Shown here: one piece after another, positions 26,172-38,140 of the stretch
Position numbering within the stretch: the first letter of the stretch is position 1
How the letters are laid out: every line of letters starts with the position of its first letter
Origin: Gibbula magus
Lineage: Eukaryota; Mollusca; Gastropoda; Trochida; Trochidae
NCBI GenBank assembly: GCA_936450465.1
Contig: OW388293.1
Location: forward strand, 28,029,860 to 28,093,859
Direction of reading: 5' to 3'
DNA length: 64,000 nt
Program-made: the position numbers and the translations under genes
The notes under the pieces: generated by a model
Told to the model about the DNA's origin: nothing
The model's input: the letters and a program-made list of their open reading frames with translations, nothing else
The model's database searches: none

Positions 26172-26607
26172 CTGAAAATTGCAAGGAACATTTGAGAAGA
26201 AAAATTCTAAGTGCGCTGTTTTTCAGTGACGTTAAACAAATGTCCCTACACTTGGAAACAAGATAATATATTTAAAGCTGATCATATTATCCTTCAATAT
26301 TATATACCACGTCCAATTCATATCATATCTTTGTTATTACCCGCCCGACTTTTGTCGGCTTATCTCAACATACAAAAAATTGAAGGATAATATGATGACA
26401 ACAATCTTAAATATACTTTCAAAAGGACATGGGGTGTTGACTTCGTTGCATCATTTGGGGCTGGATCATGGACTTCTTATGCTTTCTAGTCGCTAGTTTT
26501 TCGACAATACACGCCCCTGTGGCTCAAATAACACATTTATGTAATGTATCTATATTTATATGAAGTTTCTTTATAGCATGTAACTCATACTATTACTTCA
26601 TATAATA

Positions 26608-26833
<226 letters not shown>

Positions 26834-27124
26834 GAAGCGTTTCCTTTGCCTTGATAGGATAATTGCTCAAACGTCAAATAATAATTATCAAACGTCGGAT
26901 GCTTTTGCTTTGCCATGGTAAATATAATAAGCCAATAAACAGAAATTACGAACCTTTGACGCTTTACCAATGTCATGGTAAAACAGCATAAATAAAAAAA
27001 AACACACAAGAACTTCTGACATTATCCATTTGTTATGGTCATATCATAAACCAATGTTTGAGCCTGTACCACTTTCCATTTGTCAATTGTAAATAGCATA
27101 AATCCATAAGCCAAGAAAGCAAAC

Positions 27125-27358
27125 CTCAGACGCTTTCCCTTTGCCCTGGTCCCACGCTGGAAGGATCAGATGGAAGACCTTCTTGCAGGGCAGCTTTCCG
27201 CCCTGAGTCTGAACCATCTGTCCTGTAGTGAGTCCTGAAGGACACTTCTGTCTGCATTCCTGCTGCATCACATCCCCAGCCTTCTCCAACAGAGCGCGAG
27301 ACACGCCTCCCACTGCCAGGTTCAAATCCGTCTGGGTCGTGTTGATCAACACGTCAGC
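27125..27358 (-). CDS. macrodomain B exon 1
   Basis: 78 codons, phase 0-0. It reads ADVLINTTQTDLNLAVGGVS and RALLEKAGDVMQQEC, later GGKLPCKKVFHLILPAW, and ends GKASE before donor GAG|GTTTGC. N-x-x-x-x-D-L-x-x-x-x-GGVS-x-A is the first ADP-ribose loop. Unlike macro A, the segment is in a single exon, so macro A gained (or macro B lost) an intron. Intact. Confidence 0.92.
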
Positions 27359-27896
27359 CTAAAGAAATAGATAAGTTAAAAAACGCAACAAGGTTTTATT
27401 TTCATTGAATCACATATAAAAGTATCATTCTTCTAGCCGATCTAAGCCCTAAGATCAAGCTTAGCCAATGATAAAACATAAACTGAATGTACAACAGGCC
27501 TTTATAATGCCATTTTCAATCTTTGTATACACTTTATTATAATGAACATTTGAATAATTTCCATTGATGTTTCAGTTTTACAGATTTTGTACCAGAAACA
27601 TCGCCTAGAATCAAATTTTCATAAATTTCAATGCTATATGTTCTAACAGCTAATATTAAAAAATATATCATAATAGCATTAGCAATGTTATTTCATGATG
27701 GAAGGTTGAATTTTATATTCCTTTCCGATAGTTTCGAAAGGCATCCGATGACAACTTGTATATTTACACCTGATAAAGAACATGTTTAATAACTTTGACA
27801 CAAAATCAATTAACAATTATTTGTTTAGTATGTTTTACACAAATATACATGTAAATATTTAAATTTTTTAGTTCCTTAAAAATCATCAGATTTTAA

Positions 27897-28223
27897 AGGG
27901 GCAGTAGCACGTTTTTTTGCAAATTTTATTTTTTCAAATTTCCCATTTATAATGATAGTTTATGTCATTTACTTTACTTTAAAACATCTTACGACACAAC
28001 CCAATTATCCGTAGTAGTAATAACGTAGTTGCGTATAAAGCAAAAATTGTGAACACATTTTATTATTTCGAATGACAAACACGATTCCCATGGCTTTACT
28101 GAGCTATGTACACTCATTTTCAACTTTATTTTTCGAAGAGAGTAGGGTGTTTTACTATTAGTGAAATTATTTTTCAAATACATTTTATCGACTTATTTGA
28201 CCGAAAAACGTGCTACTGCCCAT
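27897..28223. mobile_element. 327-bp TTAA MITE (AGGGGCAGTAGCACG family)
   Basis: Left end AGGGGCAGTAGCACGTTTTT, right end AAAAACGTGCTACTGCCCAT, each flanked by TTAA (27893-27896 and 28224-28227). A second copy is at 37035-37364. No ORF. Confidence 0.9.
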
Positions 28224-28875
28224 TTAAGTCTTTACTGGATAATGGTTACCTCTCTTGAACAGAAATTGAAAAGAATAGAGTCATTTGTTCTGTAGTTTAT
28301 CAAAATTTACATGCTTAATTATCTAAGTTCGAGGATATAAATTAATCACATTGAATAAACATTATGTACAATTTCCAAATATGACATAAAAATAGGTAAA
28401 TGCGATTAAATCGTCTGTATTCCCACCTCACCCAATGCAATATTCCCCTCCATACTGTACTATCCCTCCCAATGCTTAACACAGTTTGTGGGACAGTAGT
28501 ATGCAAACCCAAAGTCATAAGTTGAAACATATTGGGCAGTTAATGCCTTCTCATTGCTTAAAATCAATAACCAATACACATACCTTTGCACCTGCATGAC
28601 AAATGACCAAGATACATATATACATATATAACCAATACACAATGCTTAGATCTCGCTTTGCACGCCAGTTAACTTACTAAAATTGTATGCCTCTATTTTC
28701 CTTTTTGTGGTGCTATAGAATGGCAAATGGCTTGTTTACATTTCCAAAATGATTTCATTAACCATTTTATCGAAGGGAGCTATCTTAGTCATCAGAGGAG
28801 TGCACCACGTAAAGCCCTTCCACGATCTTAATTGTTCGGGTAGGACAATGAAAGTTAGCTTTACAAGCTCCTGAC

Positions 28876-31800
28876 CAGCCACTTATCCTCTAACTTTGAT
28901 TAACTGGACACAGCCACTTGCTCTCTAACTTTGATTAACTGGACAAAGCCACTTGCTCTCTAACTTTGATTAACTGGACAAAGCCACTTGCTCTATAACT
29001 TTGATTATCTGGACAAAGCCACTTGCTCTCTAACTTTGATTAACTGGACCAAGCCACTTGCTCTCTAACTTTGATTAACTGGACAAAGCCACTTGCTCTC
29101 TAACTTCGATTAACTGGACCAAGCCACTTGCTCTCTAACTTTGATTGACTGGACCAAGCCATTTGCTCTCTAACTTTGATTAAATCGACCAAGCCACTTG
29201 CTCTCTAACTTTGATTAACAGGACCAAGCCACTTGCCCTCTAACTTTGATTAACTGGACCAAGCCACTTGCTCTCTAATTTTGATTAACTGGACCAAGCC
29301 ACTTGCTCTCTAACTTTGATTAACTGGACCAAGCCACTTGCTCTCTAACTTTGATTAACTGTACAAAGCCACTTGCTCTCTAACTTTGATTAACTGGACC
29401 AAGCCACTTGCTCTCTAACTTTGATTAACTGGACCAAGCCACTTGCTCTCTAACTTTGATTAACTGGACCAAGCCACTTGCTCTCTTACTTTGATTAACT
29501 GGACCAAGCCACTTGCTCTCTAACTTTGATTAACTGGACCAAGCCACTTGCTCTCTAACTTTGATTAACTGGACAAAGCCACTTGCCCTCTAACTTTGAT
29601 TAACTGGACCAAGCCACTTGCTCTCTAACTTTGATTAACTGGACCAAGCCACTTGCTCTCTATCTTTGATTAACTGGACCAAGCCACTTGCTCTCTAACT
29701 TTGATTAACTGGACAACGCCACTTGCTCTCCACTTTGATTAACTGGACCAAGCCACTTGCTCTCTAACTTTGATTAACTGGACAAAGCCACTTGCTCTCT
29801 AACTTTGATTGACTGGACCAAGCCACTTGCTCTCAAACTTTGATTAACTGGACCAAGCCACTTGCTCTCTAACTTTGATTGACTGGACCAAGCCACTTGC
29901 TCTCTAACTTTGATTAACTGGACCAAGCCACTTGCTCTCTAACTTTGATTAACTGGACCAAGCCACTTGCCCTCTAACTTTGATTAACTGGACCAAGCCA
30001 CTTGCTCTCTAACTTTGATTAACTGGACCAAGCCACTTGCTCTCTATCTTTGATTAACTGGACCAAGCCACTTGCTCTCTAACTTTGATTAACTGGACAA
30101 CGCCACTTGCTCTCCACTTTGATTAACTGGACCAAGCCACTTGCTCTCTAACTTTGATTAACTGGACCAAGCCACTTGCTCTCTAACTTTGATTGACTGG
30201 ACCAAGCCACTTGCTCTCAAACTTTGATTAACTGGACCAAGCCACTTGCTCTCTTACTTTGATTAACTGGACCAAGCCACTTGCTCTCTAACTTTGATTA
30301 ACTGGACCAAGCCACTTGCTCTCTAACTTTGATTAACTGGACAAAGCCACTTGCCCTCTAACTTTGATTAACTGGACCAAGCCACTTGCTCTCTAACTTT
30401 GATTAACTGGACCAAGCCACTTGCTCTCTATCTTTGATTAACTGGACCAAGCCACTTGCTCTCTAACTTTGATTAACTGGACAACGCCACTTGCTCTCCA
30501 CTTTGATTAACTGGACCAAGCCACTTGCTCTCTAACTTTGATTAACTGGACCAAGCCACTTGCTCTCTAACTTTGATTGACTGGACCAAGCCACTTGCTC
30601 TCAAACTTTGATTAACTGGACCAAGCCACTTGCTCTCTAACTTTGATTAACTGGACAAAGCCACTTGCCCTCTAACTTTGATTAACTGGACCAAGCCACT
30701 TGCTCTCTAACTTTGATTAACTGGACCAAGCCACTTGCTCTCTATCTTTGATTAACTGGACCAAGCCACTTGCTCTCTAACTTTGATTAACTGGACAACG
30801 CCACTTGCTCTCTAACTTTGATTAACTGGACAAAGCCACTTGCTCTCTAACTTTGATTAACTGGGCAAAGCCACTTGCTCTCTAACTTTGATTAACTGGG
30901 CCAAGCCACTTGCTCTCTAAATTTGATTAACTTGACAATGCCACTTGCTCTCCACTTTGATTAACTGGACCAAGCCACTTGCTCTCTAACTTTGATTAAC
31001 TGGACCAAGCCACTTGCTCTCTAACTTTGATTGACTGGACCAAGCCACTTGCTCTCAAACTTTGATTGACTGGACCAAGCCACTTGCTCTCTAACTTTGA
31101 TTAACTGGACCAAGCCACTTGCCCTCTAGCTTTGATTAACTGGACCAAGCCACTTGCTCTCTAATTTTGATTAACTGGACCAAGCCACTTGCTCTCTAAC
31201 TTTGATTAACTAGACCAAGCCACTTGCTCTCTAACTTTGATTAACTGGACCAAGCCACTTGCTCTCTAACTTTGATTAACTGGACCAAGCCACTTGCTCT
31301 CTAACTTTGATTAACTGGACAAAGCCACTTGCTCTCTAACTTTGATTAACTGGACCAAGCCACTTGCCCTCTAACTTTGATTAACTGGACCAAGTCACTT
31401 GCTCTCTAACTTTGATTAACTGGACCAAGCCACTTGCTCTCTAACTTTGATTAACTGGACCAAGCCACTTGCTCTCTAACTTTGATTAACTGGACAACGC
31501 CACTTGCTCTCTAACTTTGATTAACTGGACAAAGCCACTTGCTCTCTAACTTTGATTAACTGGGCAAAGCCACTTGCTCTCTAACTTTGATTAACTGGAC
31601 AAAGCCACTTGCTCTCTAACTTTGATTAACTGGACCAAGCCACTTGCTCTCTAACTTTGATTAACTGGACAAAGCCACTTGCCCTCTAACTTTGATTAAC
31701 TGGACCAAGCCACTTGCTCTCTAACTTTGATTAATTGGACCAAGCCACTTGCTCTCTAACTTTGATTAACTGGACCAAGCCACTTGCTCTCTAACTTTGA

Positions 31801-32769
31801 TTGACTGGACCAAGCCACTTGCTCTCTAACTTTGATTGACTGGACCAAGCCACTTGCTCTCAAACTTTGATTGACTGGACAAAGCCACTTGCTCTCTAAC
31901 TTTGATTAACTGGACCAAGCCACTTGCCCTCTAACTTTGATTAACTGGACCAAGCCACTTGCTCTCTAATTTTGATTAACTGGACCAAGCCACTTGCTCT
32001 CTAACTTTGATTAACTAGACCAAGCCACTTGCTCTCTAACTTTGATTAACTGGACCAAGCCACTTGCTCTCTAACTTTGATTAACTGGACAAAGCCACTT
32101 GCTCTCTAACTTTGATTAACTGGACAAAGCCACTTGCTCTCTAACTTTGATTAACTGGACCAAGCCACTTGCTCTCTAACTTTGATTAACTGGACCAAGC
32201 CACTTGCTCTCTAACTTTGATTGACTGGACCAAGCCACTTGCCCTCTAACTTTGATTAACTGGACCAAGCCACTTGCTCTCTAACTTTGATTGACTGGAC
32301 CAAGCCACTTGCTCTCTAACTTTGATTAACTGGACCAAGCCACTTGCTCTCTAACTTTGATTAACTGGACCAAGCCACTTGCTCTCTAACTTTGATTAAC
32401 TGGACAAAGCCACTTGCTCTCTAACTTTGATTAACTGGGCAAAGCCACTTGCTCTCTAACTTTGATTAACTCGACAAAGCCACTTGCTCTCTAACTTTGA
32501 TTAACTGGACCAAGCCACTTGCTCTCTAACTTTGATTAATTGGACCAAGCCACTTGCTCTCTAACTTTGATTAACTGGACCAAGCCATTTGCTCTCTAAC
32601 TTTGATTAACTGGACCAAGCCACTTGCTCTCTAACTTTGATTAACTGGACCAAGCCACTTGCTCTCTAACTTTGATTAACTGGACAAAGCCACTTGCTCT
32701 CTAACTTTGATTAACTGGGCAAAGCCACTTGCTCTCTAACTTTGATTAACTCGACAAAGCCACTTGCTC
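28876..32769. repeat. 35-bp minisatellite, about 111 units, 3.9 kb
   Basis: The unit is CCACTTGCTCTCTAACTTTG followed by ATTAACTGGACCAAG (35 bp). Variation is mostly at a few positions (ACC/ACA in GGACC, CTCT/CCCT, AAC/ATC). It lies in the intron between the linker exon and macro B exon 1 of PARP copy 1. A marked variant (ACAACGCC...CTCTCCACTTT, 34 bp) at 29713, 30097 and 30481 shows a 384-bp higher-order period. Confidence 0.98.
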
Positions 32770-32854
32770 ATAAACAAAATAAAATAACGCTCATGCTCGG
32801 TAAGCATCACTTATTATTAATTATCGATTGAAATAATGAAGTCAAACATATTAC

Positions 32855-32948
32855 CAGCTTTTGATGGATCTACTTTTGACAATGCCATGGTTTTACCGAA
32901 GTAGTTTTTATGATCCACCGGTTTTCCCTCATATCGTCCAACAAAATC
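32855..32948 (-). CDS. linker exon between macrodomains
   Basis: 94 nt, phase 0 to 1, between TTGCACAG and donor GCTG|GTAATA. It reads DFVGRYEGKPVDHKNYFGKT and then MALSKVDPSKA. I know no domain for it; position and phase place it between macro A and macro B. The next macro exon begins in phase 0, so one small exon (expected to carry the first macro B strand) is unaccounted for, probably somewhere in 27.4-32.8 kb or lost with the minisatellite expansion. Confidence 0.65.
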
Positions 32949-33389
32949 CTGTGCAAGAAAAGTAATAATTTTAAATTTGTTAACCACCTTCCGAGTATAT
33001 TATTGTATACTTGTCTATGTACTTGCGGGAACGAAACAAATATTTGAAAAAAAATAAATTTAAAGTGTTGCCTATTTTGTATGCTATTGTGTTTAATCTT
33101 TTTGCATGTCTCCCATACTTTTTGCTAATCTTATTTGCTTGACAAAGAGGAAGCCCGAAATTGGTGTTCATTTGTTAAAATTAATATTAAAAGGAGAACA
33201 GAACTAATATATGTCTTATAGGTAACTATGTCTTATAGGTAACTGTGTCTCATAGGTAAATATGTCTCCAGATTCAATTGCATTGAGTAGATATTATTTA
33301 ACTCTTAAAATTCTCTAAATTTAAAAAAAACAAGCCAAAGGGGATATCTCCTTAACACAAAAACCTACATTATTTGCGAACCATACTAC

Positions 33390-33611
33390 CTTTTTCGTAA
33401 TTTCATCCCGTCTGTGAAGTGCAATTTTAACTTCCTTCAGCTTGGACTCTGGATTAGCTTTTCCAAATGCTTGAACTGCTTCAAACATGATGTCAGCGGA
33501 TCTGTTGCCCGGGAACCTATGGAAGCCAGCACCGAGAGCAGGGAAGGCGATGGAGGTGAAGTTCTGCTTCTCTGCCCATTGTAGACATTCCGTTACAACC
33601 TTCCGGAGAAT
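33390..33611 (-). CDS. macrodomain A exon 3
   Basis: 222 nt, phase 0-0, between TTCAG and AAG|GTAGTA. It reads ILRKVVTECLQWAEKQNFTS, then IAFPALGAGFHRFPGNRSAD and a final strand LKEVKIAL. FPALGxGxxxxP is the second ligand-binding loop of macrodomains. The exon is intact and has a paralogous partner in macro B (25951-26171). Confidence 0.92.
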
Positions 33612-33835
33612 CTGAAGGCAGCAATTTTGGACTAAAAACTAACTCATCATTGAGAATGTTTGGATATATCAGTATTGATATCGGACACAGAAAAAATCAT
33701 AAATATACTGGAGCATACGTGTAAACAAAACTTATACTGTACAGTATACTGCCAGTATTCTATTGGCAAATTCACCTCATGTACTTCAAACATTCTCTCG
33801 AGGAAATGCATCAGTTAATCGAAAACCATACATAC

Positions 33836-33937
33836 CTTCTCAGCCTCATCGTTCACGTTCATCCACTGCTGAAGTACAACATGGAACACCTTCTTGCAGT
33901 TCAGTGTTCCTCCGTTTGTCCGGGCTATTTCTCCGAC
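33836..33937 (-). CDS. macrodomain A exon 2
   Basis: 34 codons in phase 0-0, reading VGEIARTNGGTLNCKKVFHV and then VLQQW to donor AAG|GTATGT. The GG-x-L-x-CKKVFH core is the typical central strand of PARP9/14/15 macrodomains. It joins in frame to YGLK of the preceding exon. Confidence 0.85.
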
Positions 33938-33950
33938 CTTCAATGTAATA

Positions 33951-34232
33951 AATAAATACATTTAATAAATCAATAAATAAATAAATAAAATAAAAATAAA
34001 TTTAATACTAAATTTAATAAATAAATTTAATAAATAAATTTTATAATAAATTTTAATAAATAAATTTAATAATAAATTTGATAAATTTAATAATAAATTT
34101 GATAAATTTAATAATAAATTTGATAAATTTAATAATAAATTTGATAAATTTAATAATAAATTTGATAAATTTAATAATAAATTTGATAAATTTAATAATA
34201 AATTTGATAAATTTAATAAATAAATAAGTTAA

Positions 34233-34279
<47 letters not shown>

Positions 34280-34323
34280 ATACATAAATACATAAATACA
34301 TAAATAAATAAATACATAAATTT
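33951..34323. repeat. TAAA microsatellite with 21-bp subarray
   Basis: TAAA units flank about eight copies of a 21-bp unit, TTTGATAAATTTAATAATAAA (34075-34215), in the intron between macro A exons 1 and 2. It explains the Ile/Lys/Phe-repeat ORF on the minus strand. Confidence 0.96.
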
Positions 34324-34621
34324 ATTTAATGGTTGAGACGGGAAGTTTAGTTTTAAAAGTACCAAACCACGACGTCGGGTCATTCTAATTATTAAACCCG
34401 TTCAGTTTGAAACTGACTTTGCACTAAACTACATTTAGTACAGAACAACCGCCTATACGGGATGTCCTCAGATCTTGTGGAGAGGAATCTGTAGAACCAG
34501 TTCGTATTCTGATACGCATTAATTTACAGATTTTATTTCTTGGAACAGTGGGGTAGATTTTAATCAAACTGAATAATCATTGTCTTCATTTAGTTATATA
34601 TTCCCAGGCATATCGTGCGAC

Positions 34622-34718
34622 CTTCAGTCCGTATAGACAGTGTTTGGTGAGTTCCTCCTGGAGAGAGTTCCCCCCAGCCTCCAGGATAGCGTAGGATGGT
34701 GTTGACCAGGACGTCGGT
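34622..34718 (-). CDS. macrodomain A exon 1, with 35-nt loss
   Basis: It starts after TCTTCAG with TDVLVNT, the VNAAN-equivalent strand and loop of a macrodomain. It then changes frame and continues AILEAGGNSLQEELTKHC and YGLK to the donor AAG|GTCGCA. Compared with the macro B exon (27125-27358), which covers the same segment plus the next in 234 nt, macro A exons 1 and 2 total 97+102=199 nt. The missing 35 nt correspond to the loop that reads QTDLNLAVGGVS in macro B, part of the ADP-ribose-binding site. Confidence 0.8.
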
Positions 34719-35344
34719 CTGAAGAGGTAACGTCGAGAATGTTTAGAATGCATCAACTTAGTTAGAGAGCAACTAATTTTCTGTATTAAATTAGGCATAA
34801 AACTATTTCTTTTGAGTTTGATAAACACTTACTAATACAATGTCTCTATCAATTCTTTAACATAATATTAGAGCACAGTCAAATGCTTTCGTCCAATCAT
34901 ATGCTTGTATTGTGGTCACGTGGAGTACATTTATATCATGCTCATAAAACAGGTTCACAGACTTCCATAAAAACAACAAACAATGTCAACTGATTGTTAT
35001 ATTTATGTGGATAATACACAATTAAACACTTATTACATTGACAAATGATCTGCTGTGTTCCCTTCCGAAAGGAAATAGTGGCTTCCGTCGATGGGGGTCT
35101 TCTATATTAAGGAGCTTGATATTCCTAAAAGAAGAATAAAAGCATGTAAATAAAGCAAGTAATGTGAGGTCACTTGGGATTTTTCAAGCGTATTTCATTT
35201 ATATCACGAGTAAGTGAAACAATGACAAGCATCAAACCATGTTACCAATGTTATATATATTTTCAACCACGATATAAAAAATAATATTCAGAAGTTATAT
35301 AGAACGACATAAAAATGAGAAATAAGAAAGTGATATAAAATTAC

Positions 35345-35487
35345 CTTCTTGGAGTGTAAGCGGATGGAGGCTGCATTGTCGTCTCACTGAAACCACTGTA
35401 TCGTCACACAGCGTCCGAGCGATGTCCAGTACGACGTTACATTCTTTCCTACAGCCAGTTCGAGTACAATTCCTTTGCTGCAATAAC
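35345..35487 (-). CDS. possible second exon of PARP copy 1
   Basis: Bounded by acceptor ATTTCAG and donor GAAG|GTAATT, open in the phase set by the preceding exon (about 47 codons, cysteine-rich: CTRTGCRKEC). A different frame reads GIVLELAVGKNVT, which resembles the first strand of a macrodomain, so a frameshift inside this exon is possible. It ends in phase 1 whereas the next recognisable exon begins in phase 0, so an exon is missing or lost between them. Confidence 0.35.
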
Positions 35488-35678
35488 CTGAAATAATGTA
35501 TATGCAATATAGACGGGATGCACAAAAGCATATGCAACAAGATATATAACAACTCGCAAATTGATAAATACAGCTCAACAAACAACTTAACGTTATTAAA
35601 TAAACCAATTTAATAAAAATTAGTTTGAATTTTAAAATTACAGAGTTTGAAAAGTAAGGAGTAAAAAAGTAAAGTTAC

Positions 35679-35719
35679 CTTTCCTGAATGAATAGTTTAC
35701 TTGGCTTTGGACTGTCCAT
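35679..35719 (-). CDS. possible first exon of PARP copy 1
   Basis: An ATG at 35719 opens MDSPKPSKLFIQE and ends at a good donor, AAAG|GTAACT. It would end in phase 2. The methionine, lack of an acceptor upstream and position suggest the start exon, but no homology supports it. Confidence 0.4.
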
Positions 35720-37030
35720 GATAAAGTCATTGTGTGAACTGATTCATTCCAAAAATCACTCAGTCTTTATAGGCAATGAAATGTATTAGTGCTCAATGTT
35801 GCAGAATAAAAACGTGCTTAAATCATGCATGTTCGTGATTCAAGCACGACGCTTATGCTGTAGCACGACTCGTACGCTTTAAATAAAATGTACGCCTCAT
35901 GCACCTCGAACAATTTCAGAAATTCAATGTTCACAGTGCCGAGGATGACGTCAATGTCCCTAACATTTGCATATGAAAATGAGAGATGTCAATGTTGTGC
36001 ATATTGTGTTCGAGAGAATTTTTCCCAAATTTGTTGACAAAATATTTGAAATAAATTCATTTTAAGACATTTTCTTGACGACTCAAGCATTTGTCTGTCG
36101 CCCAACCCTCTCAAACCCTTACATTTATATCCCGATAATGTACTGCTACTCGTCCTCTACCTATTACTTAAAACATCAAACCATTTTCGATTAATTTTCG
36201 AATTAATCTGTGATTCAAAATAACAACAATAAAGACTCCTCACTTCCTCCTGGGCCAAATCACCAACTCTGAGGTAGATTTTACAGCTAATGTTTCCTGC
36301 TGAAAATTATAATACACTTTATTAGTTCAAGTGTTAGCATATTAACATTATTTTACCGAATACCCTAAGTAGATTTAACCATGCAAATTGGATTACTTTA
36401 CAACCAGACTTGTATATTAGAAATATAACGTTCTTCGAGAACAATACGATGAGGCCCGTGAGTCGTTGCTTTTCACACTATTTAAAAAAAAGAAAACACA
36501 TGTTTGAGAAGACCCCGATTGGATTGGTAAAACGATGACACTTCCAATTCAAATGTTATAAACATTTACCCGAAATCATCATGCAAAGCTTTATAAAATG
36601 AGCAGAGTGAAAAAATAATATTCTCTTCTCAAGTTAGTATACCTTATGAATATTCCTTACATGTTTAAACACAATGAACGTTCAATGTATGAAAGGAGAG
36701 AATAAATGAAAGGAGAGAATAAAGAATGTATTAATTGTTATTTTACTTGCCATGGGCAAATTACAACGTCATCGCTGACTGCACAACTAACTGTTATTGC
36801 AAACAATAAGAATTATATATGTCAAGGCAAGAAAGACGTCCAACAGGGGCAACCAGTACGCAATTGCAACCTCTGGGGAGAGAATAATCCAATATCGAAT
36901 AAGTAACTAACTTCACTCTCTCAGCATTGGATTCAGATTGACCTATATAGCTATATATCGAACTTCGCGGAGCACGTTCCCGGTCGTTTATGAAGCATTA
37001 TTATAGCTCACAAGAACTATTTAGTTACAC
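35720..37030. other. no gene seen; upstream of PARP copy 1
   Basis: Upstream region of the putative first exon. No core promoter motif was trusted. A degraded relative of the CATTCTCTTCC repeat family lies at about 36,700-36,890 (CATCGCTGACTGCACAACTA, ending CAACCTCTGGGGAGAGAATA). Confidence 0.5.
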
Positions 37031-37034
37031 TTAA

Positions 37035-37364
37035 AGGGGCTGTTTTTGCAAAGATTATTTTTTTCAAATTTCCCATTTATATTGAAAGTTTATGTAATTA
37101 AGGTTTATTACATCTTATTACACAAACCAATTATCCGTAGTGGTAATAACGTTGGGTATATAGCAAACATTGCAGGGCGGCCATTTTATTGTGCACACAT
37201 TTCATTATTTCGAATAACCAAACGATTTCTAAAACTGTACCGAACCATGTACACTCATTTTTAACTTGATTAGAAGAGAGAAGGGTGTTTTATTATTGGT
37301 GACATTGTTTTTCAAATACATTTCATTGACTTATTTGACCGAAAAAACGTGCTACTACCCCTTT
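37035..37364. mobile_element. 330-bp TTAA MITE, second copy
   Basis: Flanked by TTAA (37031-37034 and 37365-37368). Right end AAAACGTGCTACTACCCCT; the left end has lost the AGTAGCACG part. The interior is clearly alike to 27,930-28,200 (TCCGTAGTRGTAATAACGT, GTACACTCATTTTTAACTT). Confidence 0.88.
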
Positions 37365-37627
37365 AACATTTATTTATTGTATTCAAATCTCTATGTTCTG
37401 ACTTCGAAGCTATCTTTGATTTGCAGTGCATATATCCACAGGTTGAAACGAAGCCATTTTGAATCGGCTGCTGTACGTGCTATTTATAGCTCTTGAAGCG
37501 CTCGGTTCAGTTACAACGCTGCTGGTTTTCTGCTGTTAGAATACGCAAGAAAGGAACGTTATTGTCGTTTACGGTCCTAAATATTAAATAATGAACTAAG
37601 AGCAAGTGACAGTTGCTAAAAGAATTA

Positions 37628-37820
37628 ATAAGGAATAAGGAACTGGGAATAGTTCGCTGGGTTCACACTTTGAATATCGAAGAAGGAACTGAAAAATATT
37701 CGCTAACTTCACATTTTGAATAAAAAATAAGGAACTGGGAAATATTCGCTTATTTCACATTTTGCATAAGGAATACGGAACTGGAAATATTTCGCTAACT
37801 TCACAGTTTTAATAAGAAGA
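37628..37820. repeat. about 60-bp tandem repeat, four units
   Basis: AAGGAACTGGGAAATATTCG followed by CTAACTTCACATTTTGAATA recurs with small changes at about 37632, 37684, 37729 and 37777. Confidence 0.85.
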
Positions 37821-37991
37821 TAATGTAAAAATTACCCTAAAACACATAAATTTGCTGCTTGCAATACTCCCTCGGGTTTAATAATGAAGTGGGGCCTAAC
37901 AGAAGGGAAATATGTACATAACGCCTTTTGTACGGATAAGTGCTCCATATTGTATCCATAAGGTAAATACATGCGGAATAACATGTTTCAG

Positions 37992-38140
37992 ACAATGCTA
38001 TAGTGTTCGCGGCTGTATCAGGAGTTTACTCCTACAACCTTGTTACCAAGAAGAAAGTCAATATCTTCATCCAAACAGCTGGACATCTGTGGCAATGATT
38101 TGATTGTTCTCACTGAAAATGGCACCGCATCAAGGGAACA
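37992..38140 (+). pseudogene. inverted, frameshifted copy of a YWTD-propeller exon
   Basis: After acceptor GTTTCAG the plus strand reads NAIVFAAVSGVYSYNLVTKK KVNIF, then, in another frame, SSKQLDICGNDLIVLTENGT. This parallels the minus-strand exon 42232-42388 (ALLYTAVSGVYSYNVATKKK ... SSPKQIDIFRSFVAIVDEN). The frame breaks at the position of FSGVSS. No sister exons were found nearby on the plus strand, so it looks like an isolated duplicated exon. Confidence 0.8.

Noticed and set aside
28780..28870. TIKIVEG peptide as the missing first strand of macrodomain B
   Set aside because: The seven residues fit a macrodomain start, but the frame stops soon after and there is no clear splice site.
28876..32769. 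CRISPR-like array of 35-bp direct repeats
   Set aside because: Units are contiguous with no unique spacers and lie in an animal intron; it is a minisatellite.
34053..34301. Repeat protein of Ile-Lys-Phe units
   Set aside because: It arises from the TAAA/21-bp repeat array inside an intron.
35040..35117. Possible third exon of PARP copy 1 (NIKLLNIEDPHRRKP)
   Set aside because: Acceptor-like TTTTAG precedes it, but in the phase required by the previous exon it hits a stop at once, and no donor is convincing.
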